A stretch of 64,000 nt of DNA from Undibacterium parvum (GCF_003955735.1 NZ_CP034464.1:4402001-4466000), one strand, 5' to 3'. Shown: positions 1 to 9,353, numbered from the stretch's first letter. The notes: generated by a model not told the origin, from the sequence alone. Numbers and translations: made by a program.

Positions 1-2
1 AA

Positions 3-1010
3 ATTGAGCAAGTCAATGCCGACATAAACATCAGTGCCTTGCTGGCGCAGGAGATGCAAATTAAGGGTTTTGAGTTTATTTCGCCTGTGCTCAATGAAGA
101 GGCGCTGGGCTGGCTATTTTTTGAGAAACTCCAAAGTGCGGGCAATAAAGTACGCTATTTTAGCGCCAGCAATTTGAATCTCGATTGGCCGCAACTGAAC
201 CTGGGCAGCTTCGATGTGAGCGGCGAATTTGGAAATAATGGTGCCTGGCAAAGTATCAAACTGCTTTCCGCCAAGCAGTCTATGCAGATAGAAATGCAGC
301 CCAAAGACGGCACTGTGCAAGTGAAAATGAGTGCTAAAAGTTTCGAACTGCCATTGGGCGCTGAGCTAAAATTAGCTGACTTTAGCGCGGAAGGCAGTTT
401 GAGTCCAAAGTCCTTGAGTCTGACTAAATTTTATGGCGTGAACTACGATGGCAGTTTGACCGGGAGCGCCAACTTGAGCTGGGATACGCTCTGGAGTTTT
501 AAGGGTGATATCCACGCCAAGCAGATCAATCTCGCACTCGCTTTGCCGGCCTTATTCGAGAGTGGCAAGGTAGACGGGCATGCAAAGTTCGGCATGCAGG
601 CAACGCAAGCCAGTAAACTCTTCGCTGGCGCCAAAATGAATGGCAATCTGCAAGTGCATGGCGGTAGTTTGCTAGGGGTTAATTTACTTAATCTGATGCA
701 GACTGGCGCCAGCGGTGGCAAATCTGCATTCAATGATCTGGTGGCTGGATTTAGCTACGACGGCGCAAAAACATATTTTAGAAGCGTAAAATTATCCGCC
801 GGTCTGGTGTCGGCTTACGGTAGCGCAGATTTGGGCAAGAATGCGGAACTCTATGGTCGCTTCACGGTCTTGCTGGCCTCGCCGATACGCGAAGCGCGCT
901 CCGATTTACTCTTGTCTGGGCCACTCACCAAGCCACGCTTTAGCGCTGCCGCCGAAGTCACAAGGTCTATGCCTACACCGCTAGAGGATGTGACGGTAAC
1001 GCTGGAATAA
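3..1010 (+). CDS. AsmA-like protein, C-terminal part (cut by window edge)
   Basis: The frame is open to the left edge, so the gene begins outside the window and the first codon seen is internal. About 335 residues are visible, rich in alternating polar and hydrophobic beta-strand segments. Near the end they contain the glycine-rich repeat layout (LLGVNLLNLMQTG, then FSYDGAKTYFRSVKLSAG) typical of the AsmA/TamB-related C-terminal domain. Members are inner-membrane-anchored periplasmic proteins linked to outer-membrane assembly or lipid transport. The N-terminal anchor is not in view, so membership rests on the C-terminal pattern alone. A REP-like palindrome follows, before a gene on the opposite strand. 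Confidence 0.6.
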   Translation: MEQVNADINISALLAQEMQIKGFEFISPVLNEEALGWLFFEKLQSAGNKVRYFSASNLNLDWPQLNLGSFDVSGEFGNNGAWQSIKLLSAKQSMQIEMQPKDGTVQVKMSAKSFELPLGAELKLADFSAEGSLSPKSLSLTKFYGVNYDGSLTGSANLSWDTLWSFKGDIHAKQINLALALPALFESGKVDGHAKFGMQATQASKLFAGAKMNGNLQVHGGSLLGVNLLNLMQTGASGGKSAFNDLVAGFSYDGAKTYFRSVKLSAGLVSAYGSADLGKNAELYGRFTVLLASPIREARSDLLLSGPLTKPRFSAAAEVTRSMPTPLEDVTVTLE

Positions 1011-1080
1011 ACGCTAGACTCAGCGCCAAAGTAATCAGCAAAAGCACTTTGTTAAAAAATGAAATGATGCCTGGGCTGCG

Positions 1081-1138
1081 GCGCATATTCCATGCGCCTG
1101 GCAGGCCAGACTATCTGCTAAGCCGCATGGGTGCTGCG
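1081..1138. repeat. REP-like palindrome, copy 1
   Basis: Imperfect inverted repeat between convergent genes. The left arm GCGCATATTCCATGCG (1081-1096) and the right arm CCGCATGGGTGCTGCG (1123-1138) enclose a 26-base loop. It shares the layout and loop words (CTGCTAAGCCGCATGG) with the copies at 30231, 38157 and 39426. It may also help end transcription of both genes. A 10-base palindrome, CGAGTACTCG, lies just after it at about 1145-1154. Confidence 0.65.
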
Positions 1139-1188
1139 TTTGGGACGAGTACTCGTTGGAATTTGCGACACAGGCAGAAAGCCTGAAT

Positions 1189-2328
1189 TCAGCGCAAAAA
1201 GCTGCCGTTTTTGCCGATCACCACCATCTCGACAAAACTTGATCCATTGTGCATATTCGGGCCGAAGTTAATTGTATAACCGCCCAGATCTATGTTGCCC
1301 ATGGTTTCTGCGGTCTTGATAAAGCGTTCGCGGTTCAAGTCTTTGCCGACCTTGCTAGCGATTTCTGAAAACGTTTTGGCTGCGATATACCCCTCAAGGC
1401 TGGTGAAGTCATAAACGCTGTGTCCGGCTTTTTGCATGGCTTTTTGGTATTCGGCGACGATAGGACTACGGGTATTCCAGGGCAGTGGCACCACTTGCGA
1501 AATACTGACGCCGATGCCGTCTTTGCCTAAGGCGGCGGCAAATGCACTACTGCCTACCATCGAGGTATTGAAAAATTGTCCGAGATAGCCGGCCTTGCGC
1601 ATCTCTTTGATCAGGTTCGCTGAGGTCAGATAACTACAAAGTTGAATCACCGCATCCGGTTTTTTGGCTAATAGTTTGGCACTAACGCCAGTTGCGCCGA
1701 TGGCAATCGCGTTACGTCCTACCGAGGCAGTTTCAGCCAGTTCCAGACCTAGTTTTTGCGCAGCGCTTGCGACGGCGGTCATCGCCGATTTTCCTTCGGC
1801 ATCGTTTTGATAAAGAATTGCGATGCGTTTTATTCCCATGACTGACAACTGTTCTAAGCTATGGCGAATTTCATCGAGTAAGCTGGCGCGGGTATTAAAT
1901 ACATAGCGATTCGAGGCGTCGCGTAGCGGCGCCGCGCCCGAAAGTGGCGCGAAAAAAGGTAATTTTGCCTTGTTGACGAGCGCCAGTGCAGCGGTGCTGG
2001 TACTGCTACCGACATAGCCGAATAGGGCAAACACCTTATCGTTTTCTATATACTGGTTAGTGTTTTCTAGCGCATTGGACGGCTCAAAATTATCATCATC
2101 CTTGAGCAGTGTCACCTTACGACCAGCGACGCCTCCGCGCGCGTTTAGTGCATCAAAATAGGCCATGGCGCCCAGATTGGCGCGTATCCCAAGTTCGGCC
2201 GAGTCACCGCTAAACACGGCAGACTGGCCAAGGATAATTTTACCGTCGGTCACCCCATTTTCTGATGCAAGTAGTGCGCTTGAAAACATCAGCAAAGAGA
2301 TTAGGGTGCTTAGACGGAGAATTGGCAT
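1189..2328 (-). CDS. Periplasmic ligand-binding protein, branched-chain amino acid (LivK) type
   Basis: 379 residues with an N-terminal signal peptide (MPILRLSTLISLLMFSSALLA) and the type I periplasmic-binding fold of the Peripla_BP_6 family: ILGQSAVFSG near the start, ARGGVAGRKVTLLKDDDNFEP, FALFGYVGSSTS, then a RIAILYQND hinge region. Members bind amino acids, amides or similar small molecules for an ABC importer. No permease or ATPase gene lies beside it, so it must work with a transporter encoded elsewhere or act as a sensor. It is last in the putrescine/GABA cluster, 61 bases after the puuB-like gene, which suggests an amine or GABA-related ligand (inference). Confidence 0.85.
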   Translation of the reverse strand: MPILRLSTLISLLMFSSALLASENGVTDGKIILGQSAVFSGDSAELGIRANLGAMAYFDALNARGGVAGRKVTLLKDDDNFEPSNALENTNQYIENDKVFALFGYVGSSTSTAALALVNKAKLPFFAPLSGAAPLRDASNRYVFNTRASLLDEIRHSLEQLSVMGIKRIAILYQNDAEGKSAMTAVASAAQKLGLELAETASVGRNAIAIGATGVSAKLLAKKPDAVIQLCSYLTSANLIKEMRKAGYLGQFFNTSMVGSSAFAAALGKDGIGVSISQVVPLPWNTRSPIVAEYQKAMQKAGHSVYDFTSLEGYIAAKTFSEIASKVGKDLNRERFIKTAETMGNIDLGGYTINFGPNMHNGSSFVEMVVIGKNGSFLR

Positions 2329-2389
2329 AGTGTACTTTCATCGTTGGATGAGACCAAATCATACAGGTTATTGCTACTGTTGTACTTAT

Positions 2390-3691
2390 TTATACACCAA
2401 GTTTGTCGCGTAAATCGTACCAGACCGCGCCCATCGCTGTGAGCGGTACGCGTAACAAGCGGCCACCGGGGAAGGGGTAATGCGGCAGGCATTCAAAGGC
2501 CGAGAAACGCTCTGCCTGACCCTGTATGGCTTCGGCAAGCAAGCGGCCGATCAAGTGTGTGAAAGTGATACCATGCCCGGAACAGCCTTGCGAATAATAG
2601 ATATTCTCACTCAATTTGCCTACTTCTGGCATGCGCGAAAGCGTCAGCAAGAAGTTGCCAGTCCAGCCGTAATCAACCTTAACGTTTTTTAGCTGCGGGA
2701 ACACTTTATACATATTCGGTCGAATGATGGATTCTATGTGCGCTGGATCGCGCGCGCCGTAAATCACGCCACCACCAAAGATCATGCGTTTGTCGCCGGA
2801 CAGTCGATAGTAATCGAGCAGGAAATTATTATCTTCCACGCAGTAATCGGAAGGGATCAATTCATCTGCCATGCTACCCAAAGGTTCGGTCGTGATGACC
2901 TGGGTTCCGCAAGGCATGGACATCTTGGCCAATTTAGGTTCCAGATCACCGATGTAAGCGTTGCAGGCCAGGATGACAAATTTTGCTTTGACCTGTCCTT
3001 GTGCAGTGTGCACCACAGGATTGGCACCGCGATCGACCTTGGTGACGGCGCTATGCTCATAGATGACGCCACTGTTTTGTTCAAATGCGGCCGCTTCGCC
3101 TAGTGTCAGATTGAGTGGGTGAAAATGACCGCCCGTTTTATCCACGAGTATCGCCTCGTAGCGATCGGTATTTACGACTTTTTTGATCTCGCTGGGCTGG
3201 TCGATCAAACTGAGATTTTTATGCCCCCATTTTTCCCATAATTCTTTTTGTTCTTCTAGAGCCTTGACCTTTTTCTTGCTCAATGCGGCATACACGCCAC
3301 CGTCTTTGAGGTCGCATTTGATATTGTATTTTGCCACGCGATCGCGAATAATCTGGGCGCCTTCAAACATCATTTCTGCTAAAGGCTTGGCTTTTTCTTT
3401 GCCATAGCTAGACTCGATCACGTCGATGTCGCGTGAATAGCTATGCACAATTTGTCCGCCATTGCGCCCGGATGCACCCCAGCCTACTTTGGCCTGTTCC
3501 AGTATCACTACTTTAAATCCTGCCTCGGCCAAATGCAGGCCCGCACTGAGCCCGGTATAACCGGCACCGATGATGCAAATGTCGGCCTCGATTGCACCGC
3601 GCAAAGCAGGGCGTTCGGGTGATGGGTGGGCGGACGCTGCGTAGTAAGAAGGGGCGTGCTGAGTATCGTTAGTGGCTGCGCTGTTAGACAT
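2390..3691 (-). CDS. puuB: Gamma-glutamylputrescine oxidase-like FAD oxidoreductase
   Basis: FAD-dependent amine oxidase of the DAO/GlpO family, about 433 residues. The dinucleotide-binding motif is IIGAGYTGLSAGLHLAEAG, followed by GWGASGRNGGQI, the signature of PuuB/OrdL proteins. The C-terminal half has the family block YYSQGCSGHG. PuuB oxidises gamma-glutamylputrescine to the aldehyde in the glutamylated putrescine route to GABA. An ATG ten codons upstream (3721) also has a fair ribosome site (AGGA). The ATG at 3691 was chosen because AAGG lies six bases before it. Neighbours puuD-like, gabD and gabT support the pathway. No glutamylputrescine synthetase gene (puuA) is in the window. Confidence 0.82.
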   Translation of the reverse strand: MSNSAATNDTQHAPSYYAASAHPSPERPALRGAIEADICIIGAGYTGLSAGLHLAEAGFKVVILEQAKVGWGASGRNGGQIVHSYSRDIDVIESSYGKEKAKPLAEMMFEGAQIIRDRVAKYNIKCDLKDGGVYAALSKKKVKALEEQKELWEKWGHKNLSLIDQPSEIKKVVNTDRYEAILVDKTGGHFHPLNLTLGEAAAFEQNSGVIYEHSAVTKVDRGANPVVHTAQGQVKAKFVILACNAYIGDLEPKLAKMSMPCGTQVITTEPLGSMADELIPSDYCVEDNNFLLDYYRLSGDKRMIFGGGVIYGARDPAHIESIIRPNMYKVFPQLKNVKVDYGWTGNFLLTLSRMPEVGKLSENIYYSQGCSGHGITFTHLIGRLLAEAIQGQAERFSAFECLPHYPFPGGRLLRVPLTAMGAVWYDLRDKLGV

Positions 3692-3852
3692 AGAAAACCT
3701 TTTTTTGGGAAATTGCGCCATGTATTTTCCTATGCGTCGCCCTAGTTAAGGCCAGAAAATCATGACTATTATCATTATTCTGCACAAGCAAATGCCTGTT
3801 CGTGCAGGGTGTCTCATTGCGGTATAACTTAATTGCGTGCTTAATGGCGTGA

Positions 3853-4677
3853 CTAATTGCGTGATTTTTTCTCTACGGTTTGACGACAGGCATCACCAAA
3901 TGCCTGAAACATACGGATAGAAAATGGATTTTGCGCCGCCTGCCATTCCGGATGCCATTGCACCCCCAGTGTGAATTGCTCACACTCAGGTAGATGCACA
4001 GCCTCAATCAAGCCATCTTCAGCATGCGCTAATGCCTGTAAGCCCTTGCCTAAGGTTTTAATGCCTTGACCGTGCAAGGAGTTGACGGGGATTTCTGCTT
4101 GCTGCATTAAGCTGGCAAACCAGGTATCGGGCACCATTTTCACTGTATGAACATCGGCATACTGTTGGGCGACGCTGGCGCTATAATCTTCGCGGTGTTC
4201 GCGCATGCCGGGTATTGCATACAATTTTTGATACATGTCGCCACCAAGCGCAACGTTCAGTTCTTGCATGCCACGACAAATCCCGAACAGCGGCAAACCC
4301 ATTGCCAGCGCCGCATGAATCAGCGGTAAATCGAAACGATCCCTATCCTGGTCCTGGGTCTTTTCTGGTGTTAAATTCTCTTGCCCGTACAGGCTAGGAT
4401 CAATGTTACTGCCAGCGCCAGTCAGATACACCCCGTCCACCATGGACAAATAAAGAGCGAGGTCATTGCTGCCAAAGCAGGTCGGTGCCAGCACCGGCAC
4501 ACAGCCAGCATGCTCGACCAGAGGACGCATATATTTTTTGGTCATCACCTGGTACTCATGGCCGGCCCGCTCCTGAGCCCCCATAGACATCAGTACGATA
4601 GGTTTTCGGGTGCCGGAGGATGACTTAGAACTGGTTTCTTGAACTTGGCCGTGAGCCGTATTTTTGGTATTTGACAT
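3853..4677 (-). CDS. puuD: Gamma-glutamyl-GABA hydrolase (class I glutamine amidotransferase-like)
   Basis: 274 residues of the peptidase C26 family. The nucleophile elbow FGICRGMQELNVALGG places the catalytic cysteine near residue 134, and GVQWHPEWQ carries the catalytic histidine and the conserved acidic residue. PuuD releases GABA and glutamate from gamma-glutamyl-GABA in the cytoplasm. The first 25 residues are polar, Ser/Thr-rich and probably outside the fold, so a later start cannot be excluded, though the ATG used is the only early one. It lies between the oxidase and the succinate-semialdehyde dehydrogenase genes on the same strand, with gaps of 130-170 bases that could hold internal promoters. 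Confidence 0.85.
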   Translation of the reverse strand: MSNTKNTAHGQVQETSSKSSSGTRKPIVLMSMGAQERAGHEYQVMTKKYMRPLVEHAGCVPVLAPTCFGSNDLALYLSMVDGVYLTGAGSNIDPSLYGQENLTPEKTQDQDRDRFDLPLIHAALAMGLPLFGICRGMQELNVALGGDMYQKLYAIPGMREHREDYSASVAQQYADVHTVKMVPDTWFASLMQQAEIPVNSLHGQGIKTLGKGLQALAHAEDGLIEAVHLPECEQFTLGVQWHPEWQAAQNPFSIRMFQAFGDACRQTVEKKSRN

Positions 4678-4844
4678 GATATTTTTTACTACGCATAGCC
4701 TGCCTTAAGCAGCCTAATATAAATTTGAAAGAGGTGGTGCTGATGCCATCGCTGAGTTGAAGTGAACAAAACTTAGCAAATACTGAGGGCAGGGGTTAGC
4801 ATTTCCCACCCTCAGCGTTCTGCCTGGATTTACCCAGACATCAA

Positions 4845-6302
4845 TTACATACCGGCGATGCACCAGTATTTGATGACCAGATAGTCCTCTATCCCATACT
4901 TCGATCCTTCACGTCCCAAGCCGGATTGTTTAACCCCACCGAATGGCGCGACTTCACTCGACAAGATGCCGGTGTTGATGCCCACCATGCCGTATTCCAA
5001 TTGCTCGGCGACCCGCCAGATACGGCCGATGTCGCGGCTAAAGAAGTACGATGCCAGGCCAAATTCGGTGTCATTTGCCATCGCCACGACTTCTTCATCG
5101 CTAGAAAAACGGAACAAGGGAGCGATAGGGCCAAAGGTCTCTTCGCGTGCCACTGCCATCGCCTGAGTCACATCAGCTAATACTGTGGGTTCAAAGAAAG
5201 TGCCGCCCAATGCATGGCGTTTCCCGCCAGCCAGCACCCGTGCACCTTTGCTCAGTGCATCGTCGATTTGTGCTTCCACTTTCAATACTGCGGCTTCATT
5301 GATCAAGGGGCCTTGATTGACGCCAGCATCAAAGCCATTGCCAACCACGAAGCTCTTTTTGACCGCCTCTACCAATTTGCTACTAAACAAATCATAGACT
5401 TCATCTTGTACATAAATGCGGTTCACACAGACGCAGGTTTGGCCGGAGTTACGATATTTTGACGCCAGTACGCCTTCTACTGCGGCATCCAGATCCGCGT
5501 CTTTAAAGACGATGAAGGGTGCATTGCCGCCCAGTTCCAGCGAGAGCTTTTTGATGCTGCTGGCCGATTGCTGCATGAGTAGGCGGCCAACCGCAGTTGA
5601 TCCCGTAAAACTGAGTTTGCGTACCGTAGGGTTTGCTGTAAATTCTCCGCCGATTTCTACCGGGTTACCTGTGATGACATTGAAAACGCCATCCGGCACA
5701 CCGGCTCTACGCGCCAATTCGGCTAGTGCCAGCGCCGAGAAGGGCGTTAGTTCCGCCGGTTTGACCACCATGGTGCAACCAGCGGCTAAGGCAGGTGCGG
5801 CTTTGCGGGTGATCATCGCCGATGGAAAATTCCAAGGAGTGATGGCAGCGCAAACACCGATAGGCTCTTTGTTGACCATGATGCGGCGACCAGGTGCCGA
5901 GGCTGGAATGGTGTCACCGTAGATACGCTTGGCTTCTTCTGCAAACCATTCTATGTATGCTGCGCCGTAGGCGATTTCACCGCGGGCTTCGGTCAGAGAT
6001 TTGCCTTGCTCGGCGGTCATGATGATGGCCAGATCTTCGCAATTCTCTAACATCAGGCCATGCCAACGACGCAAAATGGCAGCTCTATCCTTTGCCAGCA
6101 ATGCGCGCCATGGTTTCCATGCCGCATTGGCGTTGGCAATTGCGCGATTGGCTTCAGATGCCCCCATCTTCGGTACATGACCCAAGATATCGCCAGTGGC
6201 AGGATTGTTCACGGCAATTTTTTCACCACTCTCAGCATCGCACCATTGGCCGTTGATATAGGCTTGTTGCTTAAACAGCGAGGGATCTTTTAATGTCAAC
6301 AT
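4845..6302 (-). CDS. gabD: NAD(P)-dependent succinate-semialdehyde dehydrogenase
   Basis: 485-residue aldehyde dehydrogenase. The proton-abstracting glutamate is in LSLELGGNAPFIVF, the catalytic cysteine in NSGQTCVCVNRIYV, and the GabD-like N-terminal block is ITPWNFPSAMITRK. The family oxidises succinate semialdehyde to succinate, the last step of GABA degradation. A TTG four codons upstream is in frame, but the ATG at 6302 fits the family N-terminus (MLTLKDPSLF) and has GGA upstream. It sits directly downstream of gabT with a 36-base gap, so the two are very likely co-transcribed. With no separate puuC visible, it may also oxidise gamma-glutamyl-aminobutyraldehyde (inference). Confidence 0.9.
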   Translation of the reverse strand: MLTLKDPSLFKQQAYINGQWCDAESGEKIAVNNPATGDILGHVPKMGASEANRAIANANAAWKPWRALLAKDRAAILRRWHGLMLENCEDLAIIMTAEQGKSLTEARGEIAYGAAYIEWFAEEAKRIYGDTIPASAPGRRIMVNKEPIGVCAAITPWNFPSAMITRKAAPALAAGCTMVVKPAELTPFSALALAELARRAGVPDGVFNVITGNPVEIGGEFTANPTVRKLSFTGSTAVGRLLMQQSASSIKKLSLELGGNAPFIVFKDADLDAAVEGVLASKYRNSGQTCVCVNRIYVQDEVYDLFSSKLVEAVKKSFVVGNGFDAGVNQGPLINEAAVLKVEAQIDDALSKGARVLAGGKRHALGGTFFEPTVLADVTQAMAVAREETFGPIAPLFRFSSDEEVVAMANDTEFGLASYFFSRDIGRIWRVAEQLEYGMVGINTGILSSEVAPFGGVKQSGLGREGSKYGIEDYLVIKYWCIAGM

Positions 6303-6338
6303 GATTGAGTCCAATATTTATTTATTTTTGAATTTCAA

Positions 6339-7607
6339 TTAAGCGCGCAAGGCCGCATCGAGGATGTCTAAGGCTTCGGCCATCACTGCATCCGGAATAG
6401 TTAAAGGAAACAGGAAGCGAATCACATTGCCATACACGCCGCAAGTGAGTAAGAGTAAGCCATTCTTCAAGGCATACGCTTGGACTTTTTTGGCAAACTC
6501 TGGATTCGGTTTGCCGCTATCGGCGTGTTTGAATTCGACTGCCAACATGCCGCCTAAACCGCGAATCTCTGCGATTTGAGGAACACTTTCCTGCGCTGCC
6601 TTGAGGCGTTTAGTTAGTTGTTGGCCCAGGCTATTAGCGCGTTCGCAGAGCTTTTCTTCTTCGATAATATTCAGAACGGCCAGCGCAGAGGCAACCGCCA
6701 ATGGATTACCCGCATAGGTGCCGCCTAAGCCACCCGGTGCTGGTGCATCCATGATCTCGGCGCGTCCGCATACGCCGGACAATGGCAAGCCGCCCGCCAA
6801 GCTCTTGGCCATGGTGGTTAAGTCGGCTAAGACATCGTAATGTTCCATCGCAAATAGCTTACCGGTACGGGCAAAGCCAGTCTGAATTTCATCAGCGATC
6901 AGTAGGATGCCGTGTTGATCGCAAATGGCACGCAAGGCGCGCATCAACTCTGGTGGCGCGACCACAAAACCGCCTTCGCCTTGGACTGGCTCGAGAATAA
7001 TCGCCGCGACGCGTTTAGGATCGATACTGGCTTTAAACAGCATTTGTATCGCATGTAGCGTGTCGTCTACTGACACGCCATGCAGTTCGCTAGGAAACGG
7101 TGCGTGATATACCTCACCCGGGAAGGGGCCAAAACCTAATTTGTATGGATCCACTTTACCAGTGAGTGCCATACCCATCATGGTGCGACCATGAAAGCCG
7201 CCTGAGAAAGCGATCACACCGGGGCGACCTGTGGCAGCGCGCGCGATCTTGATGGCGTTTTCGACTGCTTCGGCACCGGTGGTGAAGAAGGAGGTTTTCT
7301 TGGCATGTGTGCCCGGCGTGATGCGACTGATTTTCTCTGCCAATTCCACATAACTGGCATACGGTACGATCTGATACGCAGTGTGGGTAAAGCGCGTCAT
7401 TTGTTCGGTGATCGCGGCGATAATCTTAGGATGGCGGTGCCCGGTGTTTAATACCGCAATGCCGGCGGCGAAATCAATATAACGCTTACCTTCTACATCC
7501 CATAATTCTGCGTTTTCGGCGCGGTCGGCGTAAAAATCACACATGACACCGACACCGCGCGGGGTGGCTTGATCTTTACGGTTTTTTAATTCGAGATTTG
7601 TGCTCAT
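6339..7607 (-). CDS. gabT: 4-aminobutyrate aminotransferase
   Basis: 422-residue class III PLP aminotransferase. Visible blocks are FFTTGAEAVENAIKIARAATGR (PLP phosphate binding), the aspartate in LLIADEIQTGFARTGK, and the Schiff-base lysine in TTMAKSLAGGLPLSGV. The enzyme transfers the amino group of GABA to 2-oxoglutarate, giving succinate semialdehyde for the next gene's product. It is the first gene of the minus-strand cluster and faces a MocR/GabR-type regulator across about 240 bases. This arrangement is the usual one for GABA-responsive control. PuuE, the isozyme of the putrescine route, cannot be told from GabT by sequence alone. Confidence 0.92.
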   Translation of the reverse strand: MSTNLELKNRKDQATPRGVGVMCDFYADRAENAELWDVEGKRYIDFAAGIAVLNTGHRHPKIIAAITEQMTRFTHTAYQIVPYASYVELAEKISRITPGTHAKKTSFFTTGAEAVENAIKIARAATGRPGVIAFSGGFHGRTMMGMALTGKVDPYKLGFGPFPGEVYHAPFPSELHGVSVDDTLHAIQMLFKASIDPKRVAAIILEPVQGEGGFVVAPPELMRALRAICDQHGILLIADEIQTGFARTGKLFAMEHYDVLADLTTMAKSLAGGLPLSGVCGRAEIMDAPAPGGLGGTYAGNPLAVASALAVLNIIEEEKLCERANSLGQQLTKRLKAAQESVPQIAEIRGLGGMLAVEFKHADSGKPNPEFAKKVQAYALKNGLLLLTCGVYGNVIRFLFPLTIPDAVMAEALDILDAALRA

Positions 7608-7712
7608 GATTTTCCTTGCTGGCTAGGTGGTAATTTGGAGGTAATTGGGTGATGAATTGGGTCGTGAATTATTCAGTGCAGCCATGTTGCCTCGATTTGG
7701 CTCTATTAAATA

Positions 7713-7746
7713 GTGCCAGTTATAAGTTTTTGATGGTGCCACTTAT
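7713..7746. promoter_or_regulatory. Direct-repeat operator candidate for the MocR regulator
   Basis: Two direct repeats, GTGCCAGTTAT (7713-7723) and GTGCCACTTAT (7736-7746), differ at one base. Their starts are 23 bases apart, close to two helical turns. GabR and other MocR regulators are known to bind paired direct repeats rather than palindromes. The site lies in the gabT/mocR intergenic region, just upstream of a consensus -10 (TATAAT, 7758-7763) that points toward the regulator gene. Confidence 0.55.
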
Positions 7747-7771
7747 TTCTCTGGGTCTATAATGATATTTC

Positions 7772-7823
7772 TTTGATTTTGACTTTTAATTTCGACCTTT
7801 AATTTCGACCTTTGGTTTTGGTC
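7772..7823. repeat. Four 13-base tandem repeats in the mocR leader
   Basis: Head-to-tail units: TTTGATTTTGACT, TTTAATTTCGACC, TTTAATTTCGACC (identical to the second) and TTTGGTTTTGGTC. They lie between the putative -10 at 7758 and the ATG at 7845, so they would fall in the 5' untranslated region of the regulator mRNA. A role in DNA binding or in slippage-type variation is possible; neither is shown. Confidence 0.6.
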
Positions 7824-7844
7824 TTAAATTTTTTATTGATACGC

Positions 7845-9326
7845 ATGCGCACCTTTAATCTATCTGACTACTTGCTGCAATACTTAGACAAAGCCTCTGG
7901 CACACCGCGTAACCGTCAACTGTATCGCTTGATGCGACAAGCCATCCTCGACCGCGTGTTGCCGGCCGATACACGCTTGCCTTCTAGTCGTGATCTGGCC
8001 ACTGAATTAGCCATTTCCCGCAATACGGTGTTGTACGCCTACGAGCAATTGCTGGCGGAAGGCTATGTCGAAGCGCGCGCCGGTAGTGGCACCTATGTGG
8101 CTGACACCGTGCCCGACACGGTGCATTTGCCGACCGTGGCGACTAGACGGGTCGCGGCCATTCACGAGACCGCGCATTTGTCGCAACGCGGTCATAGATT
8201 GGTAGCGCAGGCCGGTGCCGCTACGCAGCAATGGGGCGCTTTTGTACCAGGCGTACCAGATGTGACGCAATTCCCGCATAAGATCTGGAACACTTTACAA
8301 AGCAAGGTCTGGCGCAAACCGCCTATCGCTGCGCTCACTTATGGCCATGGTGGTGGCTATCAGCCTTTGCGTGAGGTGGTGGCCGAATATTTAAAAGTCT
8401 CACGTTCGGTCGATTGTGAGGCTGGCCAAGTGGTGATCACGAATGGCATCCATCAATCCATCGATTTATGTCTGCGCCTGCTCAGCGATCCCGGTGACGT
8501 GGCATGGGTAGAAGATCCCTGCTATTGGGGCGCGCGCAATTTATTGTCGGCCTCTGGTGTCACGATACGTCCGATCAAGGTCGATGCCGAGGGGATCTGT
8601 CCTAGCGAAGCGGATCTGGCGGCAGTGCCGCGTTTTATTTTTGTGACGCCGTCGCATCAATATCCGCTTGGCATGGTGATGAGTCTGGCGCGCCGTCGCA
8701 GCTTATTGGATTACGCCAGACGGCATGGGTGCTGGATTATAGAAGACGATTACGATAGTGAATTTCGGTATAGCGGACGGCCGTTGGCCTCTCTGCAAGG
8801 GATGGATAGTGGCGAGCGCGTGCTGTACATGGGCACCTTTAGTAAAACCATGTTCCCCGGTTTAAGGCTGGGATATCTGGTGCTGCCGCAAGCCCTGAGT
8901 AAGCCTTTTGTGACCGGGATGGAAGAGTTACATCGATCTGGTCAAGCGCCGCTACAAGCGACCATGGCCGAGTTTATGACGCAAGGGCATTTTAATTCTC
9001 ACATACGGCGTATGCGTTTGATGTACGGGGCCAGATTAGAAATTTTGCAGCAGGAAATCGATAGCCATTTCGAAGGCACTGAGGTGCAGGCTGTCGGCAG
9101 TGATGCTGGCCTACATTTGGCGCTACGTCTGCCGGCGCGATGTGACGATAAATTGATCGCCCGTCTGGCATTAGAGCGCGGCGTGGCGGTGCGACCCCTG
9201 TCCTCGTATTACCACGATGCCAGCCAGGGCGATTCTGGACTAGTCCTCGGTTATGCCTGCGTCGACGATGCGAATATTGCGCCAGCCTTTGAAATACTGG
9301 CTAAGCAAATTAAGGCGTATTTATAG
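7845..9326 (+). CDS. MocR/GabR-type transcription regulator (GntR HTH plus aminotransferase fold)
   Basis: About 493 residues. Residues 15-80 form a GntR winged helix (LPSSRDLATELAISRNTVLYAYEQL, then AEGYVEARAGSGTYVA). The rest is a class I aminotransferase fold that binds PLP; the lysine is in TFSKTMFPGLRLGYLV and the DDYDSEFRY block is typical of MocR proteins. GabR senses GABA through PLP and activates gabTD while repressing itself. The divergent gabT/gabD cluster makes that role likely here. The ATG at 7845 was chosen because upstream in-frame codons translate the tandem repeats into an unconvincing hydrophobic stretch. No strong ribosome site precedes it. Confidence 0.88.
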   Translation: MRTFNLSDYLLQYLDKASGTPRNRQLYRLMRQAILDRVLPADTRLPSSRDLATELAISRNTVLYAYEQLLAEGYVEARAGSGTYVADTVPDTVHLPTVATRRVAAIHETAHLSQRGHRLVAQAGAATQQWGAFVPGVPDVTQFPHKIWNTLQSKVWRKPPIAALTYGHGGGYQPLREVVAEYLKVSRSVDCEAGQVVITNGIHQSIDLCLRLLSDPGDVAWVEDPCYWGARNLLSASGVTIRPIKVDAEGICPSEADLAAVPRFIFVTPSHQYPLGMVMSLARRRSLLDYARRHGCWIIEDDYDSEFRYSGRPLASLQGMDSGERVLYMGTFSKTMFPGLRLGYLVLPQALSKPFVTGMEELHRSGQAPLQATMAEFMTQGHFNSHIRRMRLMYGARLEILQQEIDSHFEGTEVQAVGSDAGLHLALRLPARCDDKLIARLALERGVAVRPLSSYYHDASQGDSGLVLGYACVDDANIAPAFEILAKQIKAYL

Positions 9327-9353
9327 CTTAGATTTTAATTTTTTAAACCGTTT

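Noticed and set aside
5416..5922. 168-codon frame opposite gabD
   Set aside because: Antisense shadow of a clear aldehyde dehydrogenase gene; no ribosome site or family signal.
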